From IMG/VR virus record IMGVR_UViG_3300030329_004483, positions 988-39,997 of that record: 39,010 nucleotides of DNA; one strand, 5' to 3'. Numbering within the stretch: the first letter of the stretch is position 1; each line of letters opens with the position of its first letter. Origin of the DNA: a virus. A program made the translations under genes and the position numbers. Below, piece by piece: positions 23,388-31,839 of the stretch. The notes under the pieces are model-generated. The model was given only the letters and a program-made list of their open reading frames with translations. It had not been told where the DNA came from and searched no databases.

Positions 23388-23870
23388 ATGGGTTCCAGCT
23401 ACGGAAGGATCACTGGATACATTTCGGACGGTTTTACTGCCGACGGTTATTTTCACGCGGAATTCAACCGCTGGCCTGAGATTCGATTCGTGTACCGAAA
23501 AATGACCCAGAAGGCACGGCGCCGAGTGATGCAGGCTGTTGGGGAGCGCCTCAACCGACAGCCATCGGCGGACGTTGACGGGCTGCAAAACCTTTACGCC
23601 GCCCTCATCAGCCGGCACGTTCTTGAATGGGATATGATGAAGGACGACGAGAACCCGCTCGATCGGACTAACCTCGACGACATCCTCGGTTTGGAGCCGA
23701 AGCTATTCGAGAGATTTATAGATGTGATCATGGGCGAGGATGGGGGCGATGAGCCTGAGAGCGGGAGAATAACGGACGCGGCAGACAACGACCCACTCAT
23801 CGAAGTGGATGCGTTGACGTACGGCGAGACGATCGAGTCGGCAACAGTAAAAAACTCATCGGCGGGGTAA
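23388..23870 (+). CDS. Tail assembly chaperone, G-like
   Basis: 160 residues from ATG 23388 (GGGGGAG upstream). It has a helical core (EIRFVYRKMTQKARRRVMQA) and an acidic C-terminus. It is located between tail tube and tape measure and carries at its 3' end a complete -1 frameshift signal (23849-23882) leading into the gene at 23870. These are the hallmarks of lambda gpG-type chaperones, which coat the tape measure protein during tail assembly. The call rests on position plus the frameshift site. Confidence 0.82.
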   Translation: MGSSYGRITGYISDGFTADGYFHAEFNRWPEIRFVYRKMTQKARRRVMQAVGERLNRQPSADVDGLQNLYAALISRHVLEWDMMKDDENPLDRTNLDDILGLEPKLFERFIDVIMGEDGGDEPESGRITDAADNDPLIEVDALTYGETIESATVKNSSAG

Positions 23871-23882
23871 TGGTGCCCCGCC
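23849..23882 (+). promoter_or_regulatory. Programmed -1 ribosomal frameshift signal
   Basis: Slippery heptamer A AAA AAC (23849-23855) sits in the correct phase of the G-like gene (codons GTA AAA AAC). A 5-base spacer is followed by a perfect 7-bp GC stem (23861-23867 with 23876-23882, loop TAATGGTG). After the slip, the -1 frame has no stop and runs into the frame of the 23870 gene. Predicted fusion: 156 + 117 = 273 residues. A loop-to-downstream pairing (AATGG with CCATT near 23914) could extend it to a pseudoknot. Confidence 0.88.
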
Positions 23883-24208
23883 ATAGCCCAGATATAGCGG
23901 ATCGAGATTGTGCCCATTGTCACGTATACCTATACATCGAATCGGGCGAACTTTCCGGGACGGTCCTCACCCGGTCGGACGGGCGACCGGCCCGGAGGCC
24001 GCCAGGGTCGCGACCCCCATGCTACCACCTCGGTGCAGATGGTCGGCCCAAGTGCCCGAAGTCGAGGCCCTTCGGTTCGGATTTCTACCAATGCAACAGG
24101 GAAGCGTACGAGTACCACCTTGAGTGTTCGGCCGTTGGGGATTTTCCAGACGATGCGATGGTCAGAGAGCGGGCCGTTGTCATCGCTAGATTGGACGCCG
24201 TTGAATGA
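23870..24208 (+). CDS. T-like distal part of tail assembly chaperone, zinc-binding
   Basis: 112 residues if started at its own ATG, which overlaps the G-like gene's TAA (TAATG). It is more likely also made as the C-terminal part of a frameshift fusion. Cys/His pairs (DCAHCH at residues 14-19, PPC at ~50 and KCPK) suggest a bound zinc, followed by a helical end (FPDDAMVRERAVVIARLDA). Lambda gpGT needs the T part to bind the tail tube. A cysteine-rich T part is unusual. The frame beginning at 23910 overlaps it and was rejected. Confidence 0.75.
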   Translation: MVPRHSPDIADRDCAHCHVYLYIESGELSGTVLTRSDGRPARRPPGSRPPCYHLGADGRPKCPKSRPFGSDFYQCNREAYEYHLECSAVGDFPDDAMVRERAVVIARLDAVE

Positions 24209-24477
24209 CAGACCCACGGATAGCGGAGGCGTGCGACATTTTGCAAAACTTGGCCAGGGAGTCCGATACCATCCGAAACAAGATTCTTTCGATTCACCCG
24301 GAGACGGCCAACGGGGCGGATATCATTTGGCTCCGAAAAATCTGCCTGAGTTCGCTGCGCATAACGACGATTCTGAGCACATCGCTTCAGGAGGTGGTAG
24401 ATAATGGCAGCCGAAGAAACTCGGGATGTAGTAATCAGGCTAGCGATCAAGCAGATCGCGCAGAAGGTAACCGTTGA
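24205..24477 (+). CDS. Small helical protein before tape measure gene
   Basis: 90 residues. The ATG overlaps the previous TGA (ATGA), and the frame carries the tape measure gene's ribosome binding site, overlapping that gene by 74 bases. Residues 1-66 are helical (RIAEACDILQNLARESDTIR); the part overlapping the tape measure gene is Asn/Ser/Arg-rich and looks non-selected. No family recognised. The coupling argues for a gene, the long overlap against. Confidence 0.5.
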   Translation: MTDPRIAEACDILQNLARESDTIRNKILSIHPETANGADIIWLRKICLSSLRITTILSTSLQEVVDNGSRRNSGCSNQASDQADRAEGNR

Positions 24478-25810
24478 CACGTCGCAAGCCGAGCGGTCAA
24501 TATCTCGCTACCAGGCGGCTATTTCCAAGGCCGTTTCAAGTGCTACCCGTGAGTTTGAAAAGCTGCGTATAGCGGGATTCGAGTCGATGGCGGCGATCGA
24601 AATGGAAGGGACGGACGCGGCGGGCGCCGTCGGGAAAGTTGGCGGAAGCGCGGAAGCTGCGGCAAGTCAGGCGTCGGCGCCGTTGCAAGAAATTGCTGTG
24701 GAGCTGGAAGTTCTGGCAGCTAGTGCAGAGCAGGTATCCGCTGGGCTACAGAAAATGGAGATGTCGGCGCAGGCGATTAAAAGGGTCGAGAAGATGAGCG
24801 TATCCGCCGCTGTTGGATTACAGCGAGCGGCGGGTGGTGCGCTCCAGCTAGTCAGGGCATCCGCCTTGCTCGGTTTTTCTGCCGACGATGACTTGCACAG
24901 GTTCCTCCGTCAACTCGCTAGAATACAGGGCGCGATGGATTTGTTGTCCGGTGGTCTATCAGTGTACCGGGGACTCACGACGGCGATCGAAAAAATGGCG
25001 ATGGCGCACAAGGCAAGCGCGGCCGCTGCGGCTGGGGCGGCCGCAGCCAATGCACGCCTCCAGGTATCTATGGCGGGGCTATTGCCTGGCACCGCAGCAC
25101 TTGCAGCCGGAGGGGCCGCGTTCGTTGCCATCTTCGCCTTCTATACCATGTGGCGAGACAAGGCCAGAGAGGCGCGCGAGGAAGCCGAAAAGTCTACCCA
25201 GGCGATCGAATCAGCGGGGAGAGCGTTTGAGAGAAGAGAGACGGACCTATTACGCAAGCAGCGCGCGCTGAAAGCACCAGCGGTGGCTATTGGAATGGCA
25301 GAGCAGAGATTTACGGAGCTTCGTAGGGAAACGTCTGACATAGAAGAAAGAGAGCGGGTGATGGCTTCCGCAACGGATAGAATGGAAGCCTTGGAGGTGT
25401 ACCCCGCTATCAAACGGGATGGACCACTTGCCACCTACCAGCGGGAGATGATGCAGGACGACGAAAGGGCTCGACTCAAAGCGAACATCAGGGCCACGGG
25501 GGAAGAAAGAAAGAAGCTTTTAGATGAAGAGAACGAGAAGCTTATAGAGCAAGAGATGTTACTCCGCGAAGTGCTGAACAGAACCCAGGAGCTAGCCCAG
25601 GCGGAGATTCAGAAGGTAAGAGACGCGAGGCCATCAAGGGCGGAGACCGACGCCGAAAACAAGAAAATACGTGAATTGGAGGCGGCGCTAGATACGCGGA
25701 GGCAGGATCTTACACGTCTGTTAGATATTGTCGTCCAAGATCAAAGTGAGACTAGCAAACGAATAAGAGCAGCGCAGGAAGATATGGCATTCATGGGGAG
25801 TCAGGAGTGA
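24404..25810 (+). CDS. Tail tape measure protein (short)
   Basis: 468 residues with GGAGG upstream. The N-terminal ~170 residues are Ala/Glu/Ser-rich heptad helix. The middle (~205-250) is hydrophobic and Ala/Gly-rich (AAAAAGAAAANARL ... AALAAGGAAFVAIFAFYTMW), like the membrane-inserting section. The C-terminal ~200 residues are strongly charged coiled coil. Tape measure length sets tail length; with about 0.15 nm per residue from known siphoviruses, this suggests a tail near 70 nm. Position after the chaperones confirms the call. Confidence 0.88.
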   Translation: MAAEETRDVVIRLAIKQIAQKVTVDTSQAERSISRYQAAISKAVSSATREFEKLRIAGFESMAAIEMEGTDAAGAVGKVGGSAEAAASQASAPLQEIAVELEVLAASAEQVSAGLQKMEMSAQAIKRVEKMSVSAAVGLQRAAGGALQLVRASALLGFSADDDLHRFLRQLARIQGAMDLLSGGLSVYRGLTTAIEKMAMAHKASAAAAAGAAAANARLQVSMAGLLPGTAALAAGGAAFVAIFAFYTMWRDKAREAREEAEKSTQAIESAGRAFERRETDLLRKQRALKAPAVAIGMAEQRFTELRRETSDIEERERVMASATDRMEALEVYPAIKRDGPLATYQREMMQDDERARLKANIRATGEERKKLLDEENEKLIEQEMLLREVLNRTQELAQAEIQKVRDARPSRAETDAENKKIRELEAALDTRRQDLTRLLDIVVQDQSETSKRIRAAQEDMAFMGSQE

Positions 25811-26583
25811 TCTACAAGCACGGCAGTTATTCGCACGTCATCAAGGCTGACGGCAGCGGAAGCACCGCATGGCCCGTGAGCTATTCCAAATCGTACAACC
25901 GGGACGACTTCGGGAATATGGACAAGGTCGTTTACAACATGACCATACGAGGGATCGTGATCGAATCTTCGGCAGTAAAGTTTACCGCTGAGATGAAAAG
26001 GCTGGAAGCGGCGTACGAGAAGAATGTCCAGGTGTCGGGCTTCTACCTGGACGACAAGGTGACCGAAACGGCGCATGTGTTCAAAAGTGCCGGAAGCCTC
26101 GGGGGGATAATCATCAAGAGCTTCAGCTATCCCGAATCTGGAGGGGCGGAATACGCGACACAGAGGACTTTTCAGGTTGAGCTGGAGGTTGTCAGGGATT
26201 TCATTGTCGGGGGAGAAGCGGGGGGGACTCAGGCGGGTGGCCGGCTAAGTAGCTTCCACGAGACTGTATCGTTTATCGGTACCGGAGGGGGGAGGTTCGT
26301 ATACATTACCCCCTTGAGCGGGGGCATAATCCGACAGCGAACCTCACAAACCACCCCCCAGCGAATTACGCAGTCAGGTCGGGCCACGAACGGCGGCGGA
26401 ATTGGCTACCCTAGCCCTCCGGGCCCGATCAGCCACCTCGCGGCGTTTGAGCATCAAGACCAAAGAGAAATTCGACTTATATCCCCGACGCGAGGCGAGC
26501 GGAATTCTCTGACCGATTGGGGGGTCGAATGGTCATATAGATACACGCACCACGGCACTCAAGCCGTACCTCACATAGGATAA
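25807..26583 (+). CDS. Probable distal tail protein
   Basis: 258 residues from GTG 25807, overlapping the tape measure stop (GTGA). The first ~130 residues are beta-rich with a helix (SAVKFTAEMKRLEAAYEK) and include an FQVELEVVRD strand, compatible with Dit-like proteins, which follow the tape measure gene. The C-terminal ~110 residues are Gly/Thr/Arg-rich and of unclear fold. No specific motif; call from position. Confidence 0.6.
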   Translation: MIYKHGSYSHVIKADGSGSTAWPVSYSKSYNRDDFGNMDKVVYNMTIRGIVIESSAVKFTAEMKRLEAAYEKNVQVSGFYLDDKVTETAHVFKSAGSLGGIIIKSFSYPESGGAEYATQRTFQVELEVVRDFIVGGEAGGTQAGGRLSSFHETVSFIGTGGGRFVYITPLSGGIIRQRTSQTTPQRITQSGRATNGGGIGYPSPPGPISHLAAFEHQDQREIRLISPTRGERNSLTDWGVEWSYRYTHHGTQAVPHIG

Positions 26584-26595
26584 AGGAATACGATT

Positions 26596-27915
26596 ATGGC
26601 TACCCGTACGTGGCTGGGAAACGCGAACCCGATCAAGCAAGTCGACACCATTACAATCGCGAATACGTGGGCGACCAGCGACACATGTACCATCACGATC
26701 AACTCAAAGGATTTGGTGATAACCGTCGGATCTTTAACGACGACGGATCAGGTAGCTACCACGATCCAGGAGGCCATCGAGCTGACGGATGAAAGTTTCA
26801 CCGATGCGGCGGCCTCAAAAAACCTGACCGAAGGCAAGTCGGAATTTCCGGAGTTAATGGAAGTCGACGCTACCGTAAGCGGCTCGGTCGTGACATTAAC
26901 GGCGACTCGGGCCGGCCATCCGTTTACGATATCGGTCACGGCGACGACAGCGGGGAGTGGCACGGCGACCAAGGCGACCGCGACGGCGGCAACCGGACCA
27001 CACCATTTTAATAATGCGGACAATTGGTCAGCCGCGACGGTGCCGGTGACTAATGACACGATGGTATTTGACCACAACTCGAACTCTAATCTCCTATATG
27101 GTCTGAATACCGGCGTCGGAACCCTGACGGTGTACGTTGACAAGGGGTTCACTGGGAACATTGGGCTCCCGTCGATAAACCGCCAAAACTCTTCAGCGAT
27201 ATACTCAGAATATAGGGATCGGCATCTGGCCACGACATACATGACCAGCTACATCGGAACCGGAGAGGGTCCAATGGGTGGGAGGGTATACCTCAAGTCA
27301 ATGACCATGACGGCCCACATTCACGACACTGCTTCGGCGGATGGCCAGGGGAATCCGGCCGTCCAGTTGATGGGGACATCGAATTGTACCATCGACATGG
27401 ATAACGGTTTCGCGGCTGTTGGGCTTCATGCTCAAGATGCTTCCGTGATCAACGGGCTTGAAATGGTCGGGGGTCGGCTTTTGGTCGGCGCCGGATGCAC
27501 AAGCCAATCGGCATCGGCCAACATTCGATGCTCGGGGGGTGAGATTGTTATCGACGAGGCATTTAGCACTACTACTCCGTTCGATTTAACGATGGACGGC
27601 GGTACGGTGGACATGCGTGGCGGAGACCCCGACGCGGTAGTTGTTCGGTCCGGCGTTCTCCGGTGGAGCACTCTCACGGACCAGAGCGGCGGGTCGATAA
27701 GTTTATCGGGTAACGGAGTGATCGACTTTTCGGCGAACCGGTCCGGAGTTGGTCAGCTAGCCATCCAGACGGTAGACCGGTACAGCGTCAACTCGCGTTT
27801 CGTCGACCCGCGCGGCGTCTGCACTGCGGTGGTGATAGACAACAATCAGATTAGTGACCTGAGTGGGATCATCATCGGCCCGAATTACCGCATCACTAGG
27901 GGGTCCGTTGCCTGA
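26596..27915 (+). CDS. Tail protein with beta-helix domain (NW...VP..D family)
   Basis: 439 residues. The N-terminal ~130 residues form a small beta domain (VDTITIANTWATSDTCTITI ... KDLVITVGSLTTTDQVATTI) that I associate with tail proteins in planctomycete prophages. Residue ~135 onward starts HHFNNADNWSAATVPVTNDT, then LYGLNTGVGTLTVYVDKGFT, and continues as a repetitive Gly/Asp beta-helix. The same 'NW...VP..D.v.f' start recurs at the N-terminus of the 30060 protein, so the two are paralogous modules. Role is probably tail tip or fibre. Confidence 0.7.
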   Translation: MATRTWLGNANPIKQVDTITIANTWATSDTCTITINSKDLVITVGSLTTTDQVATTIQEAIELTDESFTDAAASKNLTEGKSEFPELMEVDATVSGSVVTLTATRAGHPFTISVTATTAGSGTATKATATAATGPHHFNNADNWSAATVPVTNDTMVFDHNSNSNLLYGLNTGVGTLTVYVDKGFTGNIGLPSINRQNSSAIYSEYRDRHLATTYMTSYIGTGEGPMGGRVYLKSMTMTAHIHDTASADGQGNPAVQLMGTSNCTIDMDNGFAAVGLHAQDASVINGLEMVGGRLLVGAGCTSQSASANIRCSGGEIVIDEAFSTTTPFDLTMDGGTVDMRGGDPDAVVVRSGVLRWSTLTDQSGGSISLSGNGVIDFSANRSGVGQLAIQTVDRYSVNSRFVDPRGVCTAVVIDNNQISDLSGIIIGPNYRITRGSVA

Positions 27916-29990
27916 TGTTTACCGCCAACGCCCCACATGTCTTGGTTTCTAGTTTCATTCCGGAGGGATCGGTCCGTGGCCATTCCGCAAAGGTCGCTGT
28001 GGTGGATGCGGAAGCAATCATCTCACCCGGAATAAAGCCGGGCACGATTGTAGTATCGGAAGCCTGGGACGACTGGCGACTGCCGTTGCAGGGAGCTTGT
28101 GGGTCCAGAATATTTCAATGTGGTGACGTACTGCTTCATTTCAACCAAATCCTTTCGGTCGACTTCAAGTATTCGCAATCGCCGCGTGGTGAGGTGATTG
28201 TACGATACAAGTACCGTGATTTTCGATGGGGATGGCAGTACGCTGAGCCGATCACGATGCACGTCAACCTACGGGACAGAAACGGGAAGGTAATACCAAA
28301 GACGGAGATGAGTCCGATAGATATTATGGAGCGCCTTATGAAAGGGAAGGGCGTCACCGACCCATCGAAATACGCGCTACAACATAGCCGGTCGGCTTTT
28401 CCGATCCCAGAAGCCCTGAACAAAAAAAGACCGGAATTCCATTGGGTCGACGTCAATCCGGCCGTTGCGTTAAAGATGCTCACTGATTCGTTGGGCTGTC
28501 TTATATGCCCGACGTGGAGGCCCGAATCGCCGGACAGCAAGAAGTTTTATCTTGACAGTGTCAATATACAACCGAAAAACAGAGGCACCACCGCCCAGGA
28601 TGCCATTCGAGCCGGTATCGGAGATGATCCTCTTGAAGACTCGTATCTTGCGGACGAGACCCGTGACGATGCCACTAGTCGTCAGGTGACACACGACCGG
28701 TCCGTAAAGGGTCGACTCAAGCCGGACAGGGTTATGGTGGCAGGGGGGCCGGTGGTCTACCAGAGCAAGTTCTACCTGGAGCCGGTATATCTGTCGACAA
28801 AAGGAGAGGTTTTTCCCTTGATTGGCTCGGGGCTGCCTACCGCAGGGGGCGATGCTCCGCTGAAGTACAAAGAACAGAAGATTCACGACGACGAGACCGG
28901 TGAGTGGAATTTTGGATCGTTCGACGAGTTCCAAGAAGAGATTAAACGACTTCTCGCCGATAGCCACTTCAAGAACTGGGGGATGAGTTTTTTGAGATGG
29001 TACCGAATTCGGGGTCTGGCTCACGAAGCCTCCTATGAAGACACTCTAGACGAAAGCAGCAATATCGCCCCACCGGAATACGATTGGGAAATACCCGGCC
29101 GCGAGGCAATGAATAAGCTACGCTTAGGAGACCGAGACAGCAGTTATTTTGGTGAGATCAGCGGGTTGCACAATATACGCCCCTTATTTCCGACCCTCAA
29201 TTCGAGCGTGACAGATTGGGATGGGTCGACGTCGCCCGAACGCGCGTACATCCAAGGCCAATGGCCTGAGGAGGGAGAGTTTGGGGTCAAGGCAACTGCG
29301 GCGTGGGCAAAATATCCCGGATCGTTTTCTATTAAGAGCGACCACGGTATCGTTGTTTTTCCAGAACCCATGTATGCCATCTGGTCAGAGCACAGCCTGG
29401 AGCCAATTCGCGATATGTATCTGACCTGTACCCACCACATAGTCGACGACGACGGCAATACGGATTCCACCAGGGTGACCGGCAAGCTGCTAAATCCGGA
29501 TATGGATGATTGTATGAAGGATCGGAAATACCATGTAATAAGAGACCCTTCTCTGACGCTAAAAGTAACCGCCCAATACAAAGACGACGCGGACATGTTG
29601 AAGCCGGGGCACAACTGGGCAGACAACGGGAAGGAAGTGGAGGCCCAGGCGGATGACCAAATGCAACACATTGAAGAGTCAATTCTTGGCCAGGATACGG
29701 TTAAGCAATCGACGCGCCGGCTAGCCGGACTTGAACCAGTTGACACCTCTGGGAGGACGTTGCAGGTGTCGTATCAGGTCGGCCGAAACGGCGCCTTCAC
29801 GACGTATTCGCAGGGGACTCAGCACGATTACAGATTCAAGACATTGGAGGATAACCTTTGGTCGGGAGAAGAACACTCTGAGTCTGACATAGAACATAAT
29901 AAACGGATCCAGCGGGACTGGAAACAACGCCGTATGTCCTCGGACAGGTTCGGAGACACGGGCACCGTGAAAGTCGTCAACTTGGAATAA
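27915..29990 (+). CDS. Tail hub or baseplate-like protein
   Basis: 691 residues, starting by TGATG overlap. The segment VDFKYSQSPRGEVIVRYKYR followed by DFRWGWQY resembles the 'DRRWxW' region of hub-type proteins, and PIDIMERLMKG plus DVNPAVALKMLTDSLGC fits the helix-strand pattern around a gp27-like ring domain. The C-terminal part contains mixed beta segments and an acidic, helical end (EEHSESDIEHNKRIQRDWKQ). Length and position after tape measure and distal tail genes fit a hub. I cannot prove the family by eye. Confidence 0.6.
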   Translation: MFTANAPHVLVSSFIPEGSVRGHSAKVAVVDAEAIISPGIKPGTIVVSEAWDDWRLPLQGACGSRIFQCGDVLLHFNQILSVDFKYSQSPRGEVIVRYKYRDFRWGWQYAEPITMHVNLRDRNGKVIPKTEMSPIDIMERLMKGKGVTDPSKYALQHSRSAFPIPEALNKKRPEFHWVDVNPAVALKMLTDSLGCLICPTWRPESPDSKKFYLDSVNIQPKNRGTTAQDAIRAGIGDDPLEDSYLADETRDDATSRQVTHDRSVKGRLKPDRVMVAGGPVVYQSKFYLEPVYLSTKGEVFPLIGSGLPTAGGDAPLKYKEQKIHDDETGEWNFGSFDEFQEEIKRLLADSHFKNWGMSFLRWYRIRGLAHEASYEDTLDESSNIAPPEYDWEIPGREAMNKLRLGDRDSSYFGEISGLHNIRPLFPTLNSSVTDWDGSTSPERAYIQGQWPEEGEFGVKATAAWAKYPGSFSIKSDHGIVVFPEPMYAIWSEHSLEPIRDMYLTCTHHIVDDDGNTDSTRVTGKLLNPDMDDCMKDRKYHVIRDPSLTLKVTAQYKDDADMLKPGHNWADNGKEVEAQADDQMQHIEESILGQDTVKQSTRRLAGLEPVDTSGRTLQVSYQVGRNGAFTTYSQGTQHDYRFKTLEDNLWSGEEHSESDIEHNKRIQRDWKQRRMSSDRFGDTGTVKVVNLE

Positions 29991-30059
29991 TCATAGTGGT
30001 TGAATGAGGAAATAAAGTAATGGACAAAACAAAGTCATCGAACGGACCAGGAGATAGAC

Positions 30060-30947
30060 ATGGCGAATAAGGTTTGGATCGGTCGCGACCCGACGAACGA
30101 AGGCGATTACGGCACGGCGGCCAACTGGAATCCCAGCGGAGTGCCGACGAACGGGGACAACGTATTCTTTCATCCAGGTGGTCACGCCGTGACTGGCTCA
30201 CTCAATCAGTCATCGGTCACGCTGGGCAACGTATTCGTATGTTGGGGATTCGATGCGCCTATCGGGTATTATACCGGGCCGACGCCCAACTACTTACAGC
30301 TCGACGCCGACGCGGTATGGTACTCGGGAACTGGTAGGTCATTCCTGGAGCTAAGGAACGGAGGCGGCGCACTCGACGTCCACATAGAGCAGGCGGGATC
30401 GTATAACCGGACGGGCATGAGTAACTTGTACATCACCACCGACGGATCATCGACGATCGGGACGCTTTCCTGTCGGGCGGGTCACGTATGCGTGGGCGGG
30501 TTCGGTGACGACCCGAGCCAAACGGTAGCTCATGTTCGATCGACTGGTCGGAATTCGACCGTAGTGATCGGGGACGTTGTGACCGCGACCAACGTACACG
30601 TTGACGCGGGAAATGTCCGCAGCGAGTCGGCTAATACTCACGCGCTAGTTGAGCAGGGTGGAGGATCGTTTACGATGTACGGCCAGGGCGCCATTACCGC
30701 GCTCCAGACTGCCGGAGGCACGTCGACACTCTTTGGCGGTGGAACTGTGACCACGGCCACCGTGCTGGGTTCCGGACGCCTGTCGGCGGTTGATGGCGAT
30801 AGCCGGACAATCACCACGCTCGTGATGCAGCCGGGGCCACGGGGGGCGGCTCAGCCCCAGGCCAGTATCGACCCGGATGTGACGACGGTGACGAATTTCA
30901 CAATGGGGAACGGATACCCGGTCAGGATGATTGCCGAAAGTATTTGA
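30060..30947 (+). CDS. Beta-helix tail protein, paralogue of the 26596 protein
   Basis: 295 residues with GGAGA before the ATG. The start (TAANWNPSGVPTNGDNVFF) repeats the motif found in the 26596 protein at residue ~135. Short Val/Thr/Gly-rich repeats follow (NVHVDAGNVRSESAN ... GSFTMYGQGAITALQTAGG), typical of a beta-helix or solenoid. Likely a tail-tip adhesin component. Confidence 0.68.
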   Translation: MANKVWIGRDPTNEGDYGTAANWNPSGVPTNGDNVFFHPGGHAVTGSLNQSSVTLGNVFVCWGFDAPIGYYTGPTPNYLQLDADAVWYSGTGRSFLELRNGGGALDVHIEQAGSYNRTGMSNLYITTDGSSTIGTLSCRAGHVCVGGFGDDPSQTVAHVRSTGRNSTVVIGDVVTATNVHVDAGNVRSESANTHALVEQGGGSFTMYGQGAITALQTAGGTSTLFGGGTVTTATVLGSGRLSAVDGDSRTITTLVMQPGPRGAAQPQASIDPDVTTVTNFTMGNGYPVRMIAESI

Positions 30948-30948
30948 C

Positions 30949-31812
30949 ATGCTCACCCGCAAGCCTCTTACCATGTCGTACTTCAACGACACCGGGAAGG
31001 ATATCCCTCCCAATGGTATTATTCTGCTCTACGACGACTTGTACCCCTCAGGTCGTCTACAGCTACAGGTGGACGACTCCGGCCGTCCCAGGGCATCGGC
31101 AACTACCCCCAGGGGTGTCGGAGTCTACGCCGTTAATGGCCTCCAAAAAATCAAGCCGGGGGGCATTGGTGAGTACAATGTACATTGGCCCAATTGGGTA
31201 GCGCTCGACGATGAGGACGAAAATTCCCTGCCGATGCCCGGCGCAAACTGGGGCGTCGGGGAGAACTTTAAGCTCAGGGAATCTGAAGAGAAAAGCGTGC
31301 TAATGCAGGACGAGCAGACTGGCCAGTCCTACATTCCGATGGGCGGGGGTGGAGAGCAGGGTGGGGAGCAGGGTGGAGAGCAGGGTGGAGAGCAGGGTGG
31401 GGAGGAACCTTTTGACGGGACGTTCGACATGGCGCTCACTGGGTTCTATTGCTACGGCCACACCGAAGACCTATGCCTCGAACCGGCGACGAAGGTTGTG
31501 ACCACGGTGGCGATGGGCGGGGGCGGTGGTGAAGAGGATGAGTGCGAGGGGCTCAGTGTTCGCAGGACGTTCGTCGACCGAGTACAGCCCGCACTTTTCG
31601 CGGTGTCCATTGATGCCGAAATACGGGGCGGGGGAGAAGGACCGGCGACCATCCGTAACGACCACGTCCATAGTAATGGCCGGCGTCTTTTGGTGAGGCA
31701 TGACTGGATGACGGGCGGGGATGCCATCAAAAAGGGGACTCAGGCGGTCGTATACTTCAACGCTCATACTGACGGCTGGACCATTCTAGCCGCCAATTGT
31801 CCCGGCGGATAA
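30949..31812 (+). CDS. Tail-associated protein with Gly-Glu-Gln-Gly repeats
   Basis: 287 residues from ATG 30949, one base after the previous TGA. An N-terminal domain (~1-125) is followed by a low-complexity linker of GEQG repeats (residues ~135-150). A second domain (~155-287) has alternating strands (KVVTTVAMGGGGG, LFAVSIDAEIRGG) and a final DGWTILAANCPGG. The linker looks like a flexible hinge between two globular parts. No family recognised; tail location is from context. Confidence 0.65.
   Translation: MLTRKPLTMSYFNDTGKDIPPNGIILLYDDLYPSGRLQLQVDDSGRPRASATTPRGVGVYAVNGLQKIKPGGIGEYNVHWPNWVALDDEDENSLPMPGANWGVGENFKLRESEEKSVLMQDEQTGQSYIPMGGGGEQGGEQGGEQGGEQGGEEPFDGTFDMALTGFYCYGHTEDLCLEPATKVVTTVAMGGGGGEEDECEGLSVRRTFVDRVQPALFAVSIDAEIRGGGEGPATIRNDHVHSNGRRLLVRHDWMTGGDAIKKGTQAVVYFNAHTDGWTILAANCPGG
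31351..31398 (+). repeat. 12-bp tandem repeat, four units
   Basis: Four in-frame copies of GGRGAGCAGGGT plus a partial fifth code for (GEQG)4 in the linker of the 30949 gene. Near-identical units indicate recent expansion by slippage. Confidence 0.95.
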
Positions 31813-31839
31813 TCAACCGACACGCTGACGGAGCTGAAG

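Noticed and set aside
23910-24404. 164-codon open frame on the plus strand
   Set aside because: It covers both the T-like gene and the 24205 gene. The -1 frameshift signal leads into the 23870 frame, and the conserved Cys/His pattern lies there, so this frame is a shadow.
30020-30070. 16-codon frame (MDKTKSSNGPGDRHGE) before the 30060 gene
   Set aside because: It overlaps the next start and might be a leader peptide, but it is too short to support and its ribosome binding site is badly spaced.
30944-30974. TTGACA-like -35 box at the 30949 start
   Set aside because: The nearest TACCAT is 19 bases away, too far for a standard promoter, and the site lies in coding sequence.
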